From Sphaerisporangium melleum (GTDB lineage Bacteria > Actinomycetota > Actinomycetes > Streptosporangiales > Streptosporangiaceae), in assembly GCF_014646695.1 (NCBI RefSeq), contig NZ_BMNT01000005.1, positions 80,651 through 122,718 of the forward strand: a stretch of 42,068 nt of DNA. The letters run 5' to 3'. Position 1 is the first letter of the stretch. Each line of letters starts with the position of its first letter. The notes below the pieces were generated by a model. That model was given only the letters and a program-made list of their open reading frames with translations. It made no database searches and was not told the origin of the DNA. Shown here one piece after another: positions 6,580-16,545 of the stretch. The position numbers and the translations under genes are program-made.

Positions 6580-7842
6580 ATGCAGATGCACGACCACCGC
6601 AGGCTCGGGCGTGAGCTCGGCCTGTTCGGCACCGACCCGCTGATCGGCGCCGGGCTGCCGTACTGGCTGCCCGACGGCGCGACCATCCGGCACACCCTGG
6701 AGGAGTACATCCGCACCGCCGAACGCCGGGCCGGCTACCAGCACGTGTACTCCCCCGTGCTCGGCAAACGGGAGCTGTACGAGATCTCCGGGCACTGGTC
6801 GCACTACAGCGACGACATGTTCCCGCCGATGGACCTCGGCGGCGAGCAGGTCGTCCTGCGGCCCAGCCTGTGCCCGCACCACGCGATCATCTACCGGTCC
6901 CGATCGCACAGCTACCGCGAACTGCCGCTGCGCATGGCCGAGGTGGGCGGCATGTACCGCTCCGAGCCGTCCGGCGTGCTCGGCGGGCTCACCCGGGTGC
7001 GGGCGATCCAGCTCAACGACGCGCACATCTTCTGCACCCTGGAGCAGGTCGCCGAGGAGGCGGGCGGGGCGCTGGCGATGATCCGGCAGGCGTACCGGGA
7101 CCTCGGCATCGTGCCGGCCCACTACCGGCTGTCGCTGCCCGGTCCGGGCGGCAAGTACGTCGCCGCTCCGGAGCTGTGGGAACGGGCCACCGCCCTGCTG
7201 ACCGAGGTGCTGGACGCCGCCGGCGTGGAGTACGAGGCCGCCGAGGGCGAGGCGGCGTTCTACGGGCCGAAGATCGACGTACAGATCGCCGACCCGGCCG
7301 GGCGCGAGTCAACCCTGTCCACCGTCCAGGTCGACTTCCACCAGCCTGAGCGGTTCGACCTGCACTACATCGGCGCGGACGGCGGGCGGCACCGTCCGGT
7401 CATGGTGCACCGCAGCATCATCGGCAGCGTCGAGCGGGCCGTCGCGCACCTCATCGAGCGGCACGGCGGGGCCTTCCCCGCCTGGCTCGCCCCCACCCAG
7501 GTGGCGGTGCTGCCGGTGTCCGGCGACGAGCTGCCACAGGCGGAGGACCTGGTGAGACGCTGCGCCGAGCACGGGCTGCGCGCCGAGGTCGCCGCGCCGG
7601 AGGACGGCAGCCTCGGGGCCCGGGTGCGCGCGGCCCGCCTGGTGCCCTACCAGGCGGTGATCGGCGCCCGGGAGGCCGCGGCCGGTCAGGTCGCCCTGCG
7701 CCTGCGGGACGGCCGCCGCCTGCCCGCCCTGCCCGCCGCCGAGGCGGTCACCCGCATCCGGGCCCGGGTGGACGCCCGCGGCACCGGACTGTGGCACGAG
7801 GACGCCCCGGAAGGCGACCCAAGTCCGGCAAGCCGCGGGTGA
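6580..7842 (+). CDS. Threonyl-tRNA synthetase paralogue lacking TGS and editing domains
   Basis: 420 residues from ATG 6580 (GAGGAG 7 nt upstream); ordinary bacterial ThrRS is ~640. The protein begins directly at the class II catalytic core (DHRRLGRELGLF...), so the N-terminal TGS and N2 editing domains are absent by design, not by truncation. Motif 2 (YRSEPSG...LTRVRAIQLNDAHIF) and motif 3 (HRSIIGSVERAVAHLIE) are intact. The three zinc ligands are conserved as C98, H149 and H277, with spacing like E. coli C334/H385/H511. Residues ~310-400 form the anticodon-binding domain. It should charge tRNA-Thr but cannot clear Ser-tRNA-Thr itself. Likely roles are a second, stress-induced or inhibitor-tolerant ThrRS. 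A housekeeping full-length thrS is expected elsewhere in the genome. Expression is probably set by the upstream Thr leader. Confidence 0.88.
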   Translation: MQMHDHRRLGRELGLFGTDPLIGAGLPYWLPDGATIRHTLEEYIRTAERRAGYQHVYSPVLGKRELYEISGHWSHYSDDMFPPMDLGGEQVVLRPSLCPHHAIIYRSRSHSYRELPLRMAEVGGMYRSEPSGVLGGLTRVRAIQLNDAHIFCTLEQVAEEAGGALAMIRQAYRDLGIVPAHYRLSLPGPGGKYVAAPELWERATALLTEVLDAAGVEYEAAEGEAAFYGPKIDVQIADPAGRESTLSTVQVDFHQPERFDLHYIGADGGRHRPVMVHRSIIGSVERAVAHLIERHGGAFPAWLAPTQVAVLPVSGDELPQAEDLVRRCAEHGLRAEVAAPEDGSLGARVRAARLVPYQAVIGAREAAAGQVALRLRDGRRLPALPAAEAVTRIRARVDARGTGLWHEDAPEGDPSPASRG

Positions 7843-7921
7843 ACATACGCAGGTTTCCGTATTGTCGGCCTGGCTCGCGTTGTTCATGATCCCCTCAGGC
7901 TCAGCCCCCTGGAGGCACCAC

Positions 7922-9490
7922 GTGCACAGACGCAGAAAACTCACCACCCTGCTGGCGGCAGCGGCCCTCGCGGCGACGCTGACCCAGGCGACCGGCGGCG
8001 GGACGGCCGGCGCGGCCGAGCCCGCGCCGGGCGTGGCCGACCTCGTCCAGGACATCGACCAGATCCTCAGCGCCGCGAACCTCTCGGTCGCCCGCGCCGG
8101 AGTCGTGGTCAAGAGCGCCGCCACCGGCGAGCAGCTCTACGCGCAGGACGCCGGCAGGGTCTTCCTGCCGGCGTCCAACACCAAGCTGCTCACCTCGGCC
8201 GCCGCCGTGGACACACTGGGCCTGGACTACCGCTTCACCACCAGCGTGCTCGCCTCCGGCCGCCGCGCAGGCTCGTCCCTGAAGGGCGATCTGTACCTGA
8301 AGGGCACCGGCGACCCGACACTGCTGGCCGCCGACTTCGACGCGCTCGCGGCCAAGGTCGCCGCCTCCGGGGTCAAGCTGGTCACCGGCGAGCTGGTCGC
8401 CGACGACACCTGGTTCGACGACGTACGGCTCGGCACCGACTGGGCGTGGGACGACGAACCGTACTACTACGCGGGCCAGATCTCGGCGCTCACCGCGTCC
8501 CCGGACACCGACTACGACGCCGGCTCGGTGATCGTGTCGGTCTCGCCCGGCGGCGCGGCCGGCGCCCCCGCCACGGTGACCACCACACCGCCCACGAACC
8601 ACGTCAAGATCGAGAACCGGGCCACGACCGGCGCCACCACCGACGTCCTGGTCGAACGCGCCCACGGCACCAACACCGTCGTGATCACCGGTACGGTGGC
8701 CGCGCGCTACGACGAGTGGGTGGCCGTCGACGACCCGACCGGGTACGCCGCCTCGCTGTTCCGCAAGGCCCTGGCCGATCACGGCGTACGCGTCCTCGGC
8801 GCCACCACGCGCGGCGCGACCCCCACGGGGGCCAAGAGCGTGGCCGAGCGCGCCTCGATGCCGCTCTCCCAGTTGCTGGTGCCGTTCCTGAAGCTCAGCA
8901 ACAACATGCACGCCGAGATCCTCACCAAGGCCATGGGCCGCAAGGTCTCCGGCAAGGGCACCTGGAGCGCCGGGCTCGCGGTGACCACGGCGTTCGCCAA
9001 GGCCAACGGGATCACGAACGTGCGGCTGCGCGACGGCTCGGGCCTGTCCCGGCTCGACGGGGTCACCCCCGGCGAGCTGACGTCCTATCTCATCGCCCTG
9101 CGCGCCAAGCCGTGGTTCACCACCTGGTACGACGCCCTGCCGATCGCCGGGAACGCCGACCGGTTCACCGGCGGCACGCTGCGCAGCCGCATGGCGGGCA
9201 CCCCGGCGGCGGGCAACGTGCACGCCAAGACCGGCTCGCTGACCAGCGTCTCGGGCCTGTCCGGCTATGTGACCAGCGCCGACGGCGAGCCGCTGGTGTT
9301 CTCGATCCTGACCAACAACTACCTGACCGGCAACCCCAAGCCCGCCGTCGAGGACGCCATCGCCGTACGCCTCGCGCAGTTCAAACGCGACACTCCCGTG
9401 GACGCCGCCGCTCAGCTCAGGACCGCCGTCCCGGCCGGCACCGAGGACACCGGCCTCGAATGCTCCTGGCTCAAGCCCACCCCCTGCTGA
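7922..9490 (+). CDS. dacB: D-alanyl-D-alanine carboxypeptidase/endopeptidase, PBP4 (class C PBP)
   Basis: 522 residues from GTG 7922, chosen for GGAGG at 7911-7915. The basic n-region MHRRRK and an Ala/Leu-rich core form a Sec signal peptide of about 35 residues. The penicillin-binding motifs are complete: SNTK (S85 nucleophile, K88), SNN (S326-N328) and KTG (K436). The insertion between the first two motifs (about residues 130-300) is the extra domain of the S13/PBP4 family. The enzyme trims or cleaves peptidoglycan stem peptides outside the membrane. It lies 79 bp after the thrS-like gene on the same strand, with a terminator after it. A functional link with ThrRS is not apparent. Confidence 0.92.
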   Translation: MHRRRKLTTLLAAAALAATLTQATGGGTAGAAEPAPGVADLVQDIDQILSAANLSVARAGVVVKSAATGEQLYAQDAGRVFLPASNTKLLTSAAAVDTLGLDYRFTTSVLASGRRAGSSLKGDLYLKGTGDPTLLAADFDALAAKVAASGVKLVTGELVADDTWFDDVRLGTDWAWDDEPYYYAGQISALTASPDTDYDAGSVIVSVSPGGAAGAPATVTTTPPTNHVKIENRATTGATTDVLVERAHGTNTVVITGTVAARYDEWVAVDDPTGYAASLFRKALADHGVRVLGATTRGATPTGAKSVAERASMPLSQLLVPFLKLSNNMHAEILTKAMGRKVSGKGTWSAGLAVTTAFAKANGITNVRLRDGSGLSRLDGVTPGELTSYLIALRAKPWFTTWYDALPIAGNADRFTGGTLRSRMAGTPAAGNVHAKTGSLTSVSGLSGYVTSADGEPLVFSILTNNYLTGNPKPAVEDAIAVRLAQFKRDTPVDAAAQLRTAVPAGTEDTGLECSWLKPTPC

Positions 9491-9559
9491 CCGACCACGC
9501 GCGGCGGCGATGCGGACCCCCAACCGGCCCAACCCGCCGCTCCGCGTGAATGCCCGACC

Positions 9560-9589
9560 TCGGGCCCGGCCTCCATCGGTCGGGCCCGA
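9560..9589. terminator. Hairpin between convergent genes
   Basis: TCGGGCCCG / CGGGCCCGA form a perfect 9-bp stem with a 12-nt loop whose ends can extend the stem by three pairs. It lies between dacB and the convergent ATPase-domain gene, so it is probably bidirectional. Confidence 0.6.
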
Positions 9590-9669
9590 AACCTTCCCCA
9601 CCGTCCGTACGGAGCAGGCCATCATGCGGATGGTGCGCGAAGCGCCTGGTGGAACTTCAGCCAAAGCCG

Positions 9670-10074
9670 TCATCGCGGCGGCAGGAGCCAACCGGCCCAC
9701 ACGGTCTTGCCGGGACCATCGGCGAGCGGGAGGACGCCCATCCGCTGGGCGAGGGCCTGCACGATGGCGAGGCCGCGGCCGTGAACGGCCTCGACGCCCA
9801 GGTCGAGCCGGCGAGGCCACTCGGCACCGTGGTCGGTGACCTGGACGCGCAGTTCTCCCCCGGCGGCCTCCATCGAGAGCCGGACGGGAGGCCGCCCGTG
9901 CGTGATCGCGTTGGCGAGCAGTTCGGCGACCGCCAGGACGACGTCGTCCAGCAGGTCCGGAAGATCCCAGGAGAGCAGCGTCTCACCGACCATGGCACGA
10001 GCCTTGGCGACGATCGCCGGGTCGGGCGGCAACTCCCAGCAGACGACGCGTGGACCGTCCATCGTCTCCGGCAT
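9670..10074 (-). CDS. Anti-sigma-factor-like ATP-binding protein (HATPase_c, RsbW type)
   Basis: 134 residues. A single GHKL/HATPase fold: N-box AVAELLANAITHG (about residues 48-60), G1 box VTDHGAEW (about 77-84) and G2 box GRGLAIVQAL (about 99-108). It has no kinase dimerisation domain and no membrane segment. Small stand-alone ATPases of this kind in actinomycetes are anti-sigma or anti-anti-sigma kinases, and many occur next to XRE regulators of the WhiJ type. Here it is divergent from such a regulator 266 bp away. The usual third member, a small DUF397 protein, is not present. Its target is unknown. Confidence 0.82.
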   Translation of the reverse strand: MPETMDGPRVVCWELPPDPAIVAKARAMVGETLLSWDLPDLLDDVVLAVAELLANAITHGRPPVRLSMEAAGGELRVQVTDHGAEWPRRLDLGVEAVHGRGLAIVQALAQRMGVLPLADGPGKTVWAGWLLPPR

Positions 10075-10154
10075 GGCGACTCCTCGGGGTGGTTACGGGT
10101 ACAGGTGGGCCGGTACGCGCGGCACGGCACTGCGCGCTGATGTCTCAGGACGCC

Positions 10155-10175
10155 GACGACTCGTCAGCAGTCGTC
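10155..10175. promoter_or_regulatory. Inverted repeat between ATPase and XRE genes
   Basis: GACGACT-N7-AGTCGTC is a perfect 7-bp inverted repeat in the 266-bp divergent intergenic region. It is a candidate binding site for the XRE regulator, with no other support than position and symmetry. Confidence 0.35.
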
Positions 10176-10340
10176 ACTGATGTGGTGTGGCTGGATGCGG
10201 CCAGCCTGGTGCACCCCTGACCGGCGAGAACTACGCTCCGCTCAATCGGCGCATACGAATGGTGACCTCTCGGGGATCACGCCCACCAGAGACCCGGTGT
10301 TGCCGCAACAGTCCAGCAACAGCGCGAGGAGCTGACAGCG

Positions 10341-11723
10341 ATGCATGAGCCCACGACCGGTACGGCGCTCATGTTCGGGCTGGCGCTTCGGCACCTGCGC
10401 ACCCAGGCAGGACTGTCCCAACGAGAGCTCGGCAGGAAGTCCCTGTACGACCACTCGCGGATCTCCCGGGCAGAGCAGGGCGACATTCTGGTGCCCATCG
10501 AGCAGGTCCGAGCTCTGGACGCCGCCCTCGACGCAGGCGGGTTGCTGGTAGCGCTGCGTCAGGCCGCCGATCTGCGCCCCGTCGCGCCGCCGATGGTCCC
10601 TGGCGACGATGACGATGAGCCCGTCATGCTGGAGGTGCTGACAGCCGACGGAAAGAAGGTGACCGTGAGCATCTCGCGACGCCGGTTCGGTCATATGCTC
10701 GCCGGTGGCACGATCGCCTCGATCTTGCCCGGCACCGTCGACCCCGCTCAGACACAGCGTCTGACACAGGCCCTGGAGCGCCCGGCCAGGCTGGACGACG
10801 AGATCATCGGTTACTTCCGGCGGGTACTCGCCGAGCATTACACCGCCGACAAGATGCTCGGCCCGGCCGGGCTCCTGCAGCCGGTGCTCGCCCAGATCGG
10901 CGTCCTGGACGACCTGCGAAAAGGCGCCCGTGCCAGGCAGATCGAGCCACTGATGCAGGTGCTGTCGCAGTACGCCGAAATGGCGGGATGGCTGTACCAA
11001 GACCTCGGTGAACTGAACACCGCCCTCCATTGGTCCCGGAGAGCCGCGGAGTGGGCCCAATGCGCCGGCGACCGCCAGATGGCCGCGTACATGCTCATCC
11101 GGCAGAGCAACATCACCGGCCTCACTGATGATCACGCCGCCGTCGTCCAGCTCGCTTCGGCCGCACGCCGTGACCCCGCCGGTCTGGACCCGAAGCTGAC
11201 CGCGCTCGCCGCCCAGCAGCAGGCCCGTGGACTCGCCATGCTCGGCGAGCACGACGAGTGCTATCGGCTCCTGGACGAAGCGGCCGAGACGCTTCGCGAC
11301 CACCCGCAGGTCACCGAGCCGGACGCTCCCGTGTACCTGCACCACTACGACCTTGACACCCTTGATGAGCAGAGCGCCTTCTGTCATCGCGTGACCGGGC
11401 GCGCCGACACCGCCGCCGCGATTCTCGAATCCAAGATCGACAGACTGCCGGCGAGCTTCAACCGGGATCGCGGCCATCTCACCGCCAAGCTCGCCGTGGC
11501 CGTGGCCCAGTCGCCACACCCCGACCTGGCTCGCGCCGCGCACCTCGGCCGGGAAGCACTCACCATCGCCCGCCAGACCGGCTCCGCCCGCATCCGCCGC
11601 GAACTCGACGTCCTGAACGCCGAACTCCTCCACCGCGGGCCCGGCACCCCCGACACCAGAACCTTCCACGAAGCCCTGCTGGCGGAGACCAAAACCCCCG
11701 GCCAGCGCACTCCTGGGGTATAG
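10341..11723 (+). CDS. XRE-type helix-turn-helix regulator with TPR-like C-terminal region
   Basis: 460 residues from ATG 10341, with GAGGAG at 10326-10331. Residues ~10-70 are a Cro/CI-type HTH (ALRHLRTQAGLSQRELGRKS...RISRAEQG). A middle segment ISRRRFGHMLAGG at about 112-125 looks Tat-like but is internal, which is common in this family and not evidence of export. Residues ~150-450 are helical, Ala/Leu-rich and repeat-like, consistent with TPR-type ligand or protein binding as in actinobacterial developmental or quorum-type regulators. It probably regulates itself and the divergent anti-sigma-like ATPase gene. The signal it senses cannot be read from the sequence. Confidence 0.82.
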   Translation: MHEPTTGTALMFGLALRHLRTQAGLSQRELGRKSLYDHSRISRAEQGDILVPIEQVRALDAALDAGGLLVALRQAADLRPVAPPMVPGDDDDEPVMLEVLTADGKKVTVSISRRRFGHMLAGGTIASILPGTVDPAQTQRLTQALERPARLDDEIIGYFRRVLAEHYTADKMLGPAGLLQPVLAQIGVLDDLRKGARARQIEPLMQVLSQYAEMAGWLYQDLGELNTALHWSRRAAEWAQCAGDRQMAAYMLIRQSNITGLTDDHAAVVQLASAARRDPAGLDPKLTALAAQQQARGLAMLGEHDECYRLLDEAAETLRDHPQVTEPDAPVYLHHYDLDTLDEQSAFCHRVTGRADTAAAILESKIDRLPASFNRDRGHLTAKLAVAVAQSPHPDLARAAHLGREALTIARQTGSARIRRELDVLNAELLHRGPGTPDTRTFHEALLAETKTPGQRTPGV

Positions 11724-11976
11724 GGACACGCGTCCCGCGAGAGCGGATCGCCCCGGCGACGTAGTCGCGCCCGCCGTTCCCGAGAGCGCCTCCCCGCCTT
11801 GATCAAACCTCGTACACGAAGCCGGCTGCGACAAGGTGAGTGGCCATCGGCGCCGGGGGGCGCGGTCAATGGGGCGGGCGAGGGGCAGCGGACCGGGTGC
11901 CAGCGAAGTGCGCGTCACACACCAGATCCGGCCAAGTCGGGTCACCTGCCGAAACGTTGGTCGCAAGTCAAGAGAT
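11724..11976. other. Intergenic region after the XRE gene
   Basis: No coding sequence is supported. A small hairpin GGGAC-ACGC-GTCCC at 11723-11736, overlapping the XRE stop by one base, could be a weak terminator. The rest, up to the promoter elements of the Rpn-like gene, shows no recognisable feature. Confidence 0.4.
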
Positions 11977-11997
11977 CGCTTTCGTGATTCCAAAGCG
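11977..11997. repeat. Inverted repeat upstream of the Rpn-like gene promoter
   Basis: CGCTTT-N9-AAAGCG is a perfect 6-bp inverted repeat ending at the expected -35 position (about 11990-11995) of the Rpn-like gene. It may be a second regulator site. Confidence 0.3.
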
Positions 11998-12004
11998 TAG
12001 TCAA

Positions 12005-12025
12005 GTGAACACGTATAGTGTTCAC
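12005..12025 (+). promoter_or_regulatory. Operator spanning the -10 of the Rpn-like gene
   Basis: GTGAACAC-N5-GTGTTCAC is a perfect 8-bp inverted repeat. The -10 hexamer TATAGT (12014-12019) lies across its centre, and the GTG start codon is at 12029, 10 nt after the -10. This implies a leaderless transcript whose promoter would be fully masked by a dimeric repressor bound here. Confidence 0.65.
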
Positions 12026-12028
12026 GTT

Positions 12029-12922
12029 GTGCCTACGAGAGAACACCAGATATGGATCGAGCTCATACGAGAGCGTCCGTCCCTGGCCGCTGACCTGCTC
12101 GGATGCGTCCAGCCCGACGCCGTCCCCGTCTTCGCCGAGGCCCGCGTGGAGTCGGCGGACCTGACCGAGCACCACCCCACCGAGTACCGCGCCGACACCG
12201 TGGTCAGCCTGCTCAGCGACACCAAGATCGCCATGGCCGTCATCGTCGAGGTGCAACGCCACCAAGACCACAACAAACTGTGGAGTTGGCCCGCGTACCT
12301 GGCGACCCTCCGCGCCCGCCAGCGCTGCCCGGTCGTGCTTCTAGTCATCAGCCCTCAGCGGGAGACCGCCCAGTGGTGCGCCCGGCCCATCGCCCTCGGC
12401 CACCCCGGACTGGTGTTCAAGCCGCTGGTGCTGGGCCCCGACGAGATCCCCACGATCATCGATCCGCAGCAGGCACGGACCAACCCGGAACTCGCGGTCC
12501 TGTCGGCGATGGCCCATGGTGACGGCACTGACCGCGAGAAGATCTTCACGGCGATGCTGGAAGGGCTCGAGAACATCGAGTCCGAGCAGGCGCAGGGTTA
12601 TATTGACGAAGTGCTGGCCATCCTTCCGGAAGCGGCCCGGGATGTTCTGGAGGAGATCATGAAAACCGGTACACGCGAGTACAAGAGCGACTTCGCCCGC
12701 GGCTACTACGGGCGTGGCAAGGCCGACGGCCTCGCCGAGGGCGAGGCGAGGGGCGAAGCCCGGGGGGAGGCCAAGATGTTGCTCCTTGTGCTGGACGCGC
12801 GGGGGATCGAGCTGTCCGACGACACGCGAGCCAAGATCCTGGAATGCTCCGATCCGGCACAGATCGAAGAGTGGGGACGACGCGCCGCCACCATCAACTC
12901 CACCGACGAGCTGTTCGCCTGA
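12029..12922 (+). CDS. Rpn-like PD-(D/E)XK nuclease/putative transposase-derived protein
   Basis: 297 residues from GTG 12029 (MPTREHQIWIELIRERP). The longer open frame upstream is rejected because the promoter and operator lie within it. The fold signature is D in EYRADTVV (about residue 56), E-x-Q in IVEVQRHQ (about 76-78) and a following hydrophobic strand PVVLLVIS, as in recombination-promoting nucleases (Rpn/PDDEXK, with Gln in the third position). Residues ~225-265 are a charged repeat-like helix (GKADGLAEGEARGEARGEAK). The C-terminus (ILECSDPAQIEEWGRRA) is typical of a large actinobacterial family present in many copies per genome. DNA cleavage or a role in recombination is inferred from the family, not proven. 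It converges with ilvC. Confidence 0.75.
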   Translation: MPTREHQIWIELIRERPSLAADLLGCVQPDAVPVFAEARVESADLTEHHPTEYRADTVVSLLSDTKIAMAVIVEVQRHQDHNKLWSWPAYLATLRARQRCPVVLLVISPQRETAQWCARPIALGHPGLVFKPLVLGPDEIPTIIDPQQARTNPELAVLSAMAHGDGTDREKIFTAMLEGLENIESEQAQGYIDEVLAILPEAARDVLEEIMKTGTREYKSDFARGYYGRGKADGLAEGEARGEARGEAKMLLLVLDARGIELSDDTRAKILECSDPAQIEEWGRRAATINSTDELFA

Positions 12923-12940
12923 TGGCGGGCGGAACGAAAT

Positions 12941-12973
12941 GATCGCCCGAGCCGGAGGTCGGCTCGGGCGATC
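12941..12973. terminator. Bidirectional terminator between Rpn-like gene and ilvC
   Basis: A perfect 13-bp stem GATCGCCCGAGCC / GGCTCGGGCGATC with a 7-nt loop, 18 bp after the Rpn-like stop and 14 bp from the ilvC stop. Confidence 0.8.
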
Positions 12974-12987
12974 GATTGTGGTGCGGG

Positions 12988-14554
<1,567 letters not shown>

Positions 14555-14606
14555 GCGTTTTCTCCTGCCGAACCGGTGGACCGTCCGCGGGCGAGGCGGC
14601 GACGGC

Positions 14607-16358
14607 TCATGACTCCTCCTCGTTGTCCCACACGGGAGCCATGTCCCGGGCGAACTTGATCTCGTCGTTGCTGGTCCCGGCGGCGACCATCGGCCAGACC
14701 ATGGCGTCCTTGTGCACGACGAAGTCGATGACCACCGGCACGTCGTTGATCTCCATGGCCTTGCGGATCGTCGCATCGACGTCCTCGGGCCGCTCACACC
14801 GCAGGCCGACGCAGCCGTACGCCTCGGCCAGCTTCACGAAGTCGGGGATGCGGCGCGGCGACTGCAGGTCGGTGTTGGAGTACCGCTCGTTGTAGAACAG
14901 CGTCTGCCACTGCCGGACCATGCCGAGGTTGCCGTTGTTGATCACGGCGACCTTGATCGGCACACCTTCCAGTGCGCAGGTCGCGAGCTCCTGGTTGGTC
15001 ATCTGGAAGCAGCCGTCGCCGTCGATCGCCCACACCGTGGCGTCCGGGGCGCCCATCTTGGCGCCCATCGCCGCCGGCACCGCGAAGCCCATCGTGCCGG
15101 CGCCGCCGGAGTTGATGAACGTGCCGGGGTTCTCGTAGCCGATGAACTGGGCCGCCCACATCTGGTGCTGGCCGACGCCGGCCACGTAGTAGGCGTCCGG
15201 CCCGACGAGCGCGCTGAGCCGCTCGACGACGTACTGCGGCGCGAGCGAGCCGTCCTCCGGCGCGTCGTACCCGAGCGGGTAGGTCTTGCGGTAGCCGTTC
15301 AGCACCGCCCACCAGGCGGTGTAGTCGCCCGAGCGGCCCTCGGCCTGCTCGTGCTTCACCGCGTTGATCAGGTCGTTCAGCACCTCGCGGCAGTCGCCCA
15401 CGATCGGCACGTCAGCGTGGCGGTTCTTGGAGATCTCCGCGGGGTCGATGTCGGCGTGGATGATCTTCGCGTGCGGGGCGAAGGTGTCCAGCCGGCCGGT
15501 CACCCGGTCGTCGAAGCGGGTGCCCAGCGCGATGAGCAGGTCGCTGCGCTGCAGGGCCCCGACCGCCGCCACGGTGCCGTGCATGCCGGGCATGCCGAGG
15601 TTCAGGTCGTGGCTGTCGGGGAACGTGCCCTTGGCCATCAGTGTCGTGACCACCGGGATGCCGGTCAGCTCGGCGAGCTGGAGCAGCTCGGCCGAGGCGT
15701 GCGCCTTGTGCACGCCGCCGCCGACGTACAGCACCGGGCGCCTGGCCTCGGCCATGAGGCGCGCGGCCTCCCTGATCTGCTTGGAGTGCGGCCGGGTCAC
15801 CGGACGGTAGCCCGGCAGCCGCATGATGGGCGGCCAGGAGAAGGCGGTCTTGGCCTGCAGGGCGTCCTTGGCGATGTCGACCAGGACAGGGCCGGGGCGG
15901 CCGGTGGCGGCGATGTGGAACGCCTCGGCGATGGTGCGCGGAATGTCGGCGGCGTCGGTGACCAGGAAGTTGTGCTTGGTGATCGGCATGGTGATGCCGG
16001 AGATGTCGGCCTCCTGGAAGGCGTCGGTGCCGATCAGCGGGGCGGCGACCTGGCCGGTGATCGCGACGATGGGCACCGAGTCCATGTACGCGTCGGCGAT
16101 CGCCGTCACCAGGTTGGTCGCGCCCGGCCCGCTCGTCGCCATGCAGACCCCGACCTTGCCGGTCGCCTGGGCGTAGCCCTCGGCCGCGTGGCCCGCACCC
16201 TGCTCGTGCCGTACGAGCACGTGCCTGACCTTGGTGGAGTCGTAGAGCGGGTCGTAGGCGGGAAGGATGGCACCGCCCGGGATCCCGAACACCGTGTCGA
16301 CCCCGACCTGCTCCAGCGCCCTGACGAGGGCCTGCGCACCTGTCATCTCTTCGGTCAT
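14607..16358 (-). CDS. ilvB: Acetolactate synthase large (catalytic) subunit
   Basis: 583 residues from ATG 16358, with AAGGAA about 9 nt upstream; an alternative ATG four codons in (MTGAQ) is possible. This is a thiamine-diphosphate enzyme. The catalytic Glu is E52 in [12 protein letters not shown]. The FAD/central domain covers residues ~190-340, and the ThDP/Mg motif GDG...NN ([22 protein letters not shown] to [12 protein letters not shown]) lies at about 440-480. It condenses two pyruvates, or pyruvate with 2-oxobutyrate, the committed step of branched-chain amino acid synthesis. Many actinobacterial homologues have a longer Pro/Ala-rich N-terminus that is absent here. It is first in ilvBNC, behind a leader-peptide attenuator. 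Confidence 0.97.
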   Translation of the reverse strand: MTEEMTGAQALVRALEQVGVDTVFGIPGGAILPAYDPLYDSTKVRHVLVRHEQGAGHAAEGYAQATGKVGVCMATSGPGATNLVTAIADAYMDSVPIVAITGQVAAPLIGTDAFQEADISGITMPITKHNFLVTDAADIPRTIAEAFHIAATGRPGPVLVDIAKDALQAKTAFSWPPIMRLPGYRPVTRPHSKQIREAARLMAEARRPVLYVGGGVHKAHASAELLQLAELTGIPVVTTLMAKGTFPDSHDLNLGMPGMHGTVAAVGALQRSDLLIALGTRFDDRVTGRLDTFAPHAKIIHADIDPAEISKNRHADVPIVGDCREVLNDLINAVKHEQAEGRSGDYTAWWAVLNGYRKTYPLGYDAPEDGSLAPQYVVERLSALVGPDAYYVAGVGQHQMWAAQFIGYENPGTFINSGGAGTMGFAVPAAMGAKMGAPDATVWAIDGDGCFQMTNQELATCALEGVPIKVAVINNGNLGMVRQWQTLFYNERYSNTDLQSPRRIPDFVKLAEAYGCVGLRCERPEDVDATIRKAMEINDVPVVIDFVVHKDAMVWPMVAAGTSNDEIKFARDMAPVWDNEEES

Positions 16359-16396
16359 CGGCTCGTTTCCTTGCGTGGCTGGCTGGGTGTGGCCAT

Positions 16397-16435
16397 AAAA
16401 AATGCCCCGCCTCGCCGGAACGGCGATGCTGGGGC
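16397..16435 (-). terminator. ilvB attenuator terminator
   Basis: On the minus strand, GCCCC and GGGGC close a hairpin with an inner TCGCC/GGCGA stem (one mismatch and one bulge), followed by six Ts. It lies between the leader peptide and ilvB. It is one of the few T-tailed terminators in the window, fitting an attenuator. Confidence 0.75.
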
Positions 16436-16446
16436 TGCGCGCAGGG

Positions 16447-16529
16447 CTGGGGACTTCGTCAGCGGCCTGCGCGCCGGCGAAGTACTACACCGTCAAGCCG
16501 GGCAGCCGGCCCGGCAATCGAGTCCCCAG
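16447..16529 (-). promoter_or_regulatory. Long-range complementary segments in the ilvB leader RNA
   Basis: CTGGGGACT (leader codons 4-7, 16521-16529 on the complementary strand) is perfectly complementary over 9 bp to AGTCCCCAG just after the leader stop (16447-16455). Pairing would enclose the Val-Val-Leu codons and place the start of the terminator nearby. It is probably one of the alternative structures of the attenuator. Confidence 0.5.
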
Positions 16530-16539
16530 TGATACGCAT
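16459..16539 (-). CDS. ilvB leader peptide
   Basis: A 26-residue ORF (ATG 16539, TGA 16461-16459) with the control run Gly-Val-Val-Leu at codons 17-20, encoded GGT GTA GTA CTT. GTA and CTT are rare codons at this GC content, which would strengthen stalling when charged tRNA is short. Ile codons 3 and 8 and Leu 15 add to it. It is followed by the T-tailed attenuator and ilvB. It is likely leaderless: the -10 TATCGT ends 6 nt before the ATG. Val/Leu/Ile attenuation of ilvB by such peptides is established in Streptomyces and Corynebacterium. Confidence 0.8.
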   Translation of the reverse strand: MRITGDSIAGPAARLDGVVLRRRAGR

Positions 16540-16545
16540 GCCGCA

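Noticed and set aside
10672-10740. Tat signal in the XRE regulator (SRRRFGHML)
   Set aside because: It lies ~110 residues inside a cytosolic DNA-binding protein; the twin-Arg resemblance is common in this family and not an export signal.
10242-11993. 583-codon open frame antisense to the XRE gene
   Set aside because: It is a shadow of the high-GC coding frame; low-complexity Gly/Val/Arg protein with no motif, while the plus-strand XRE frame has an HTH and a good ribosome binding site.
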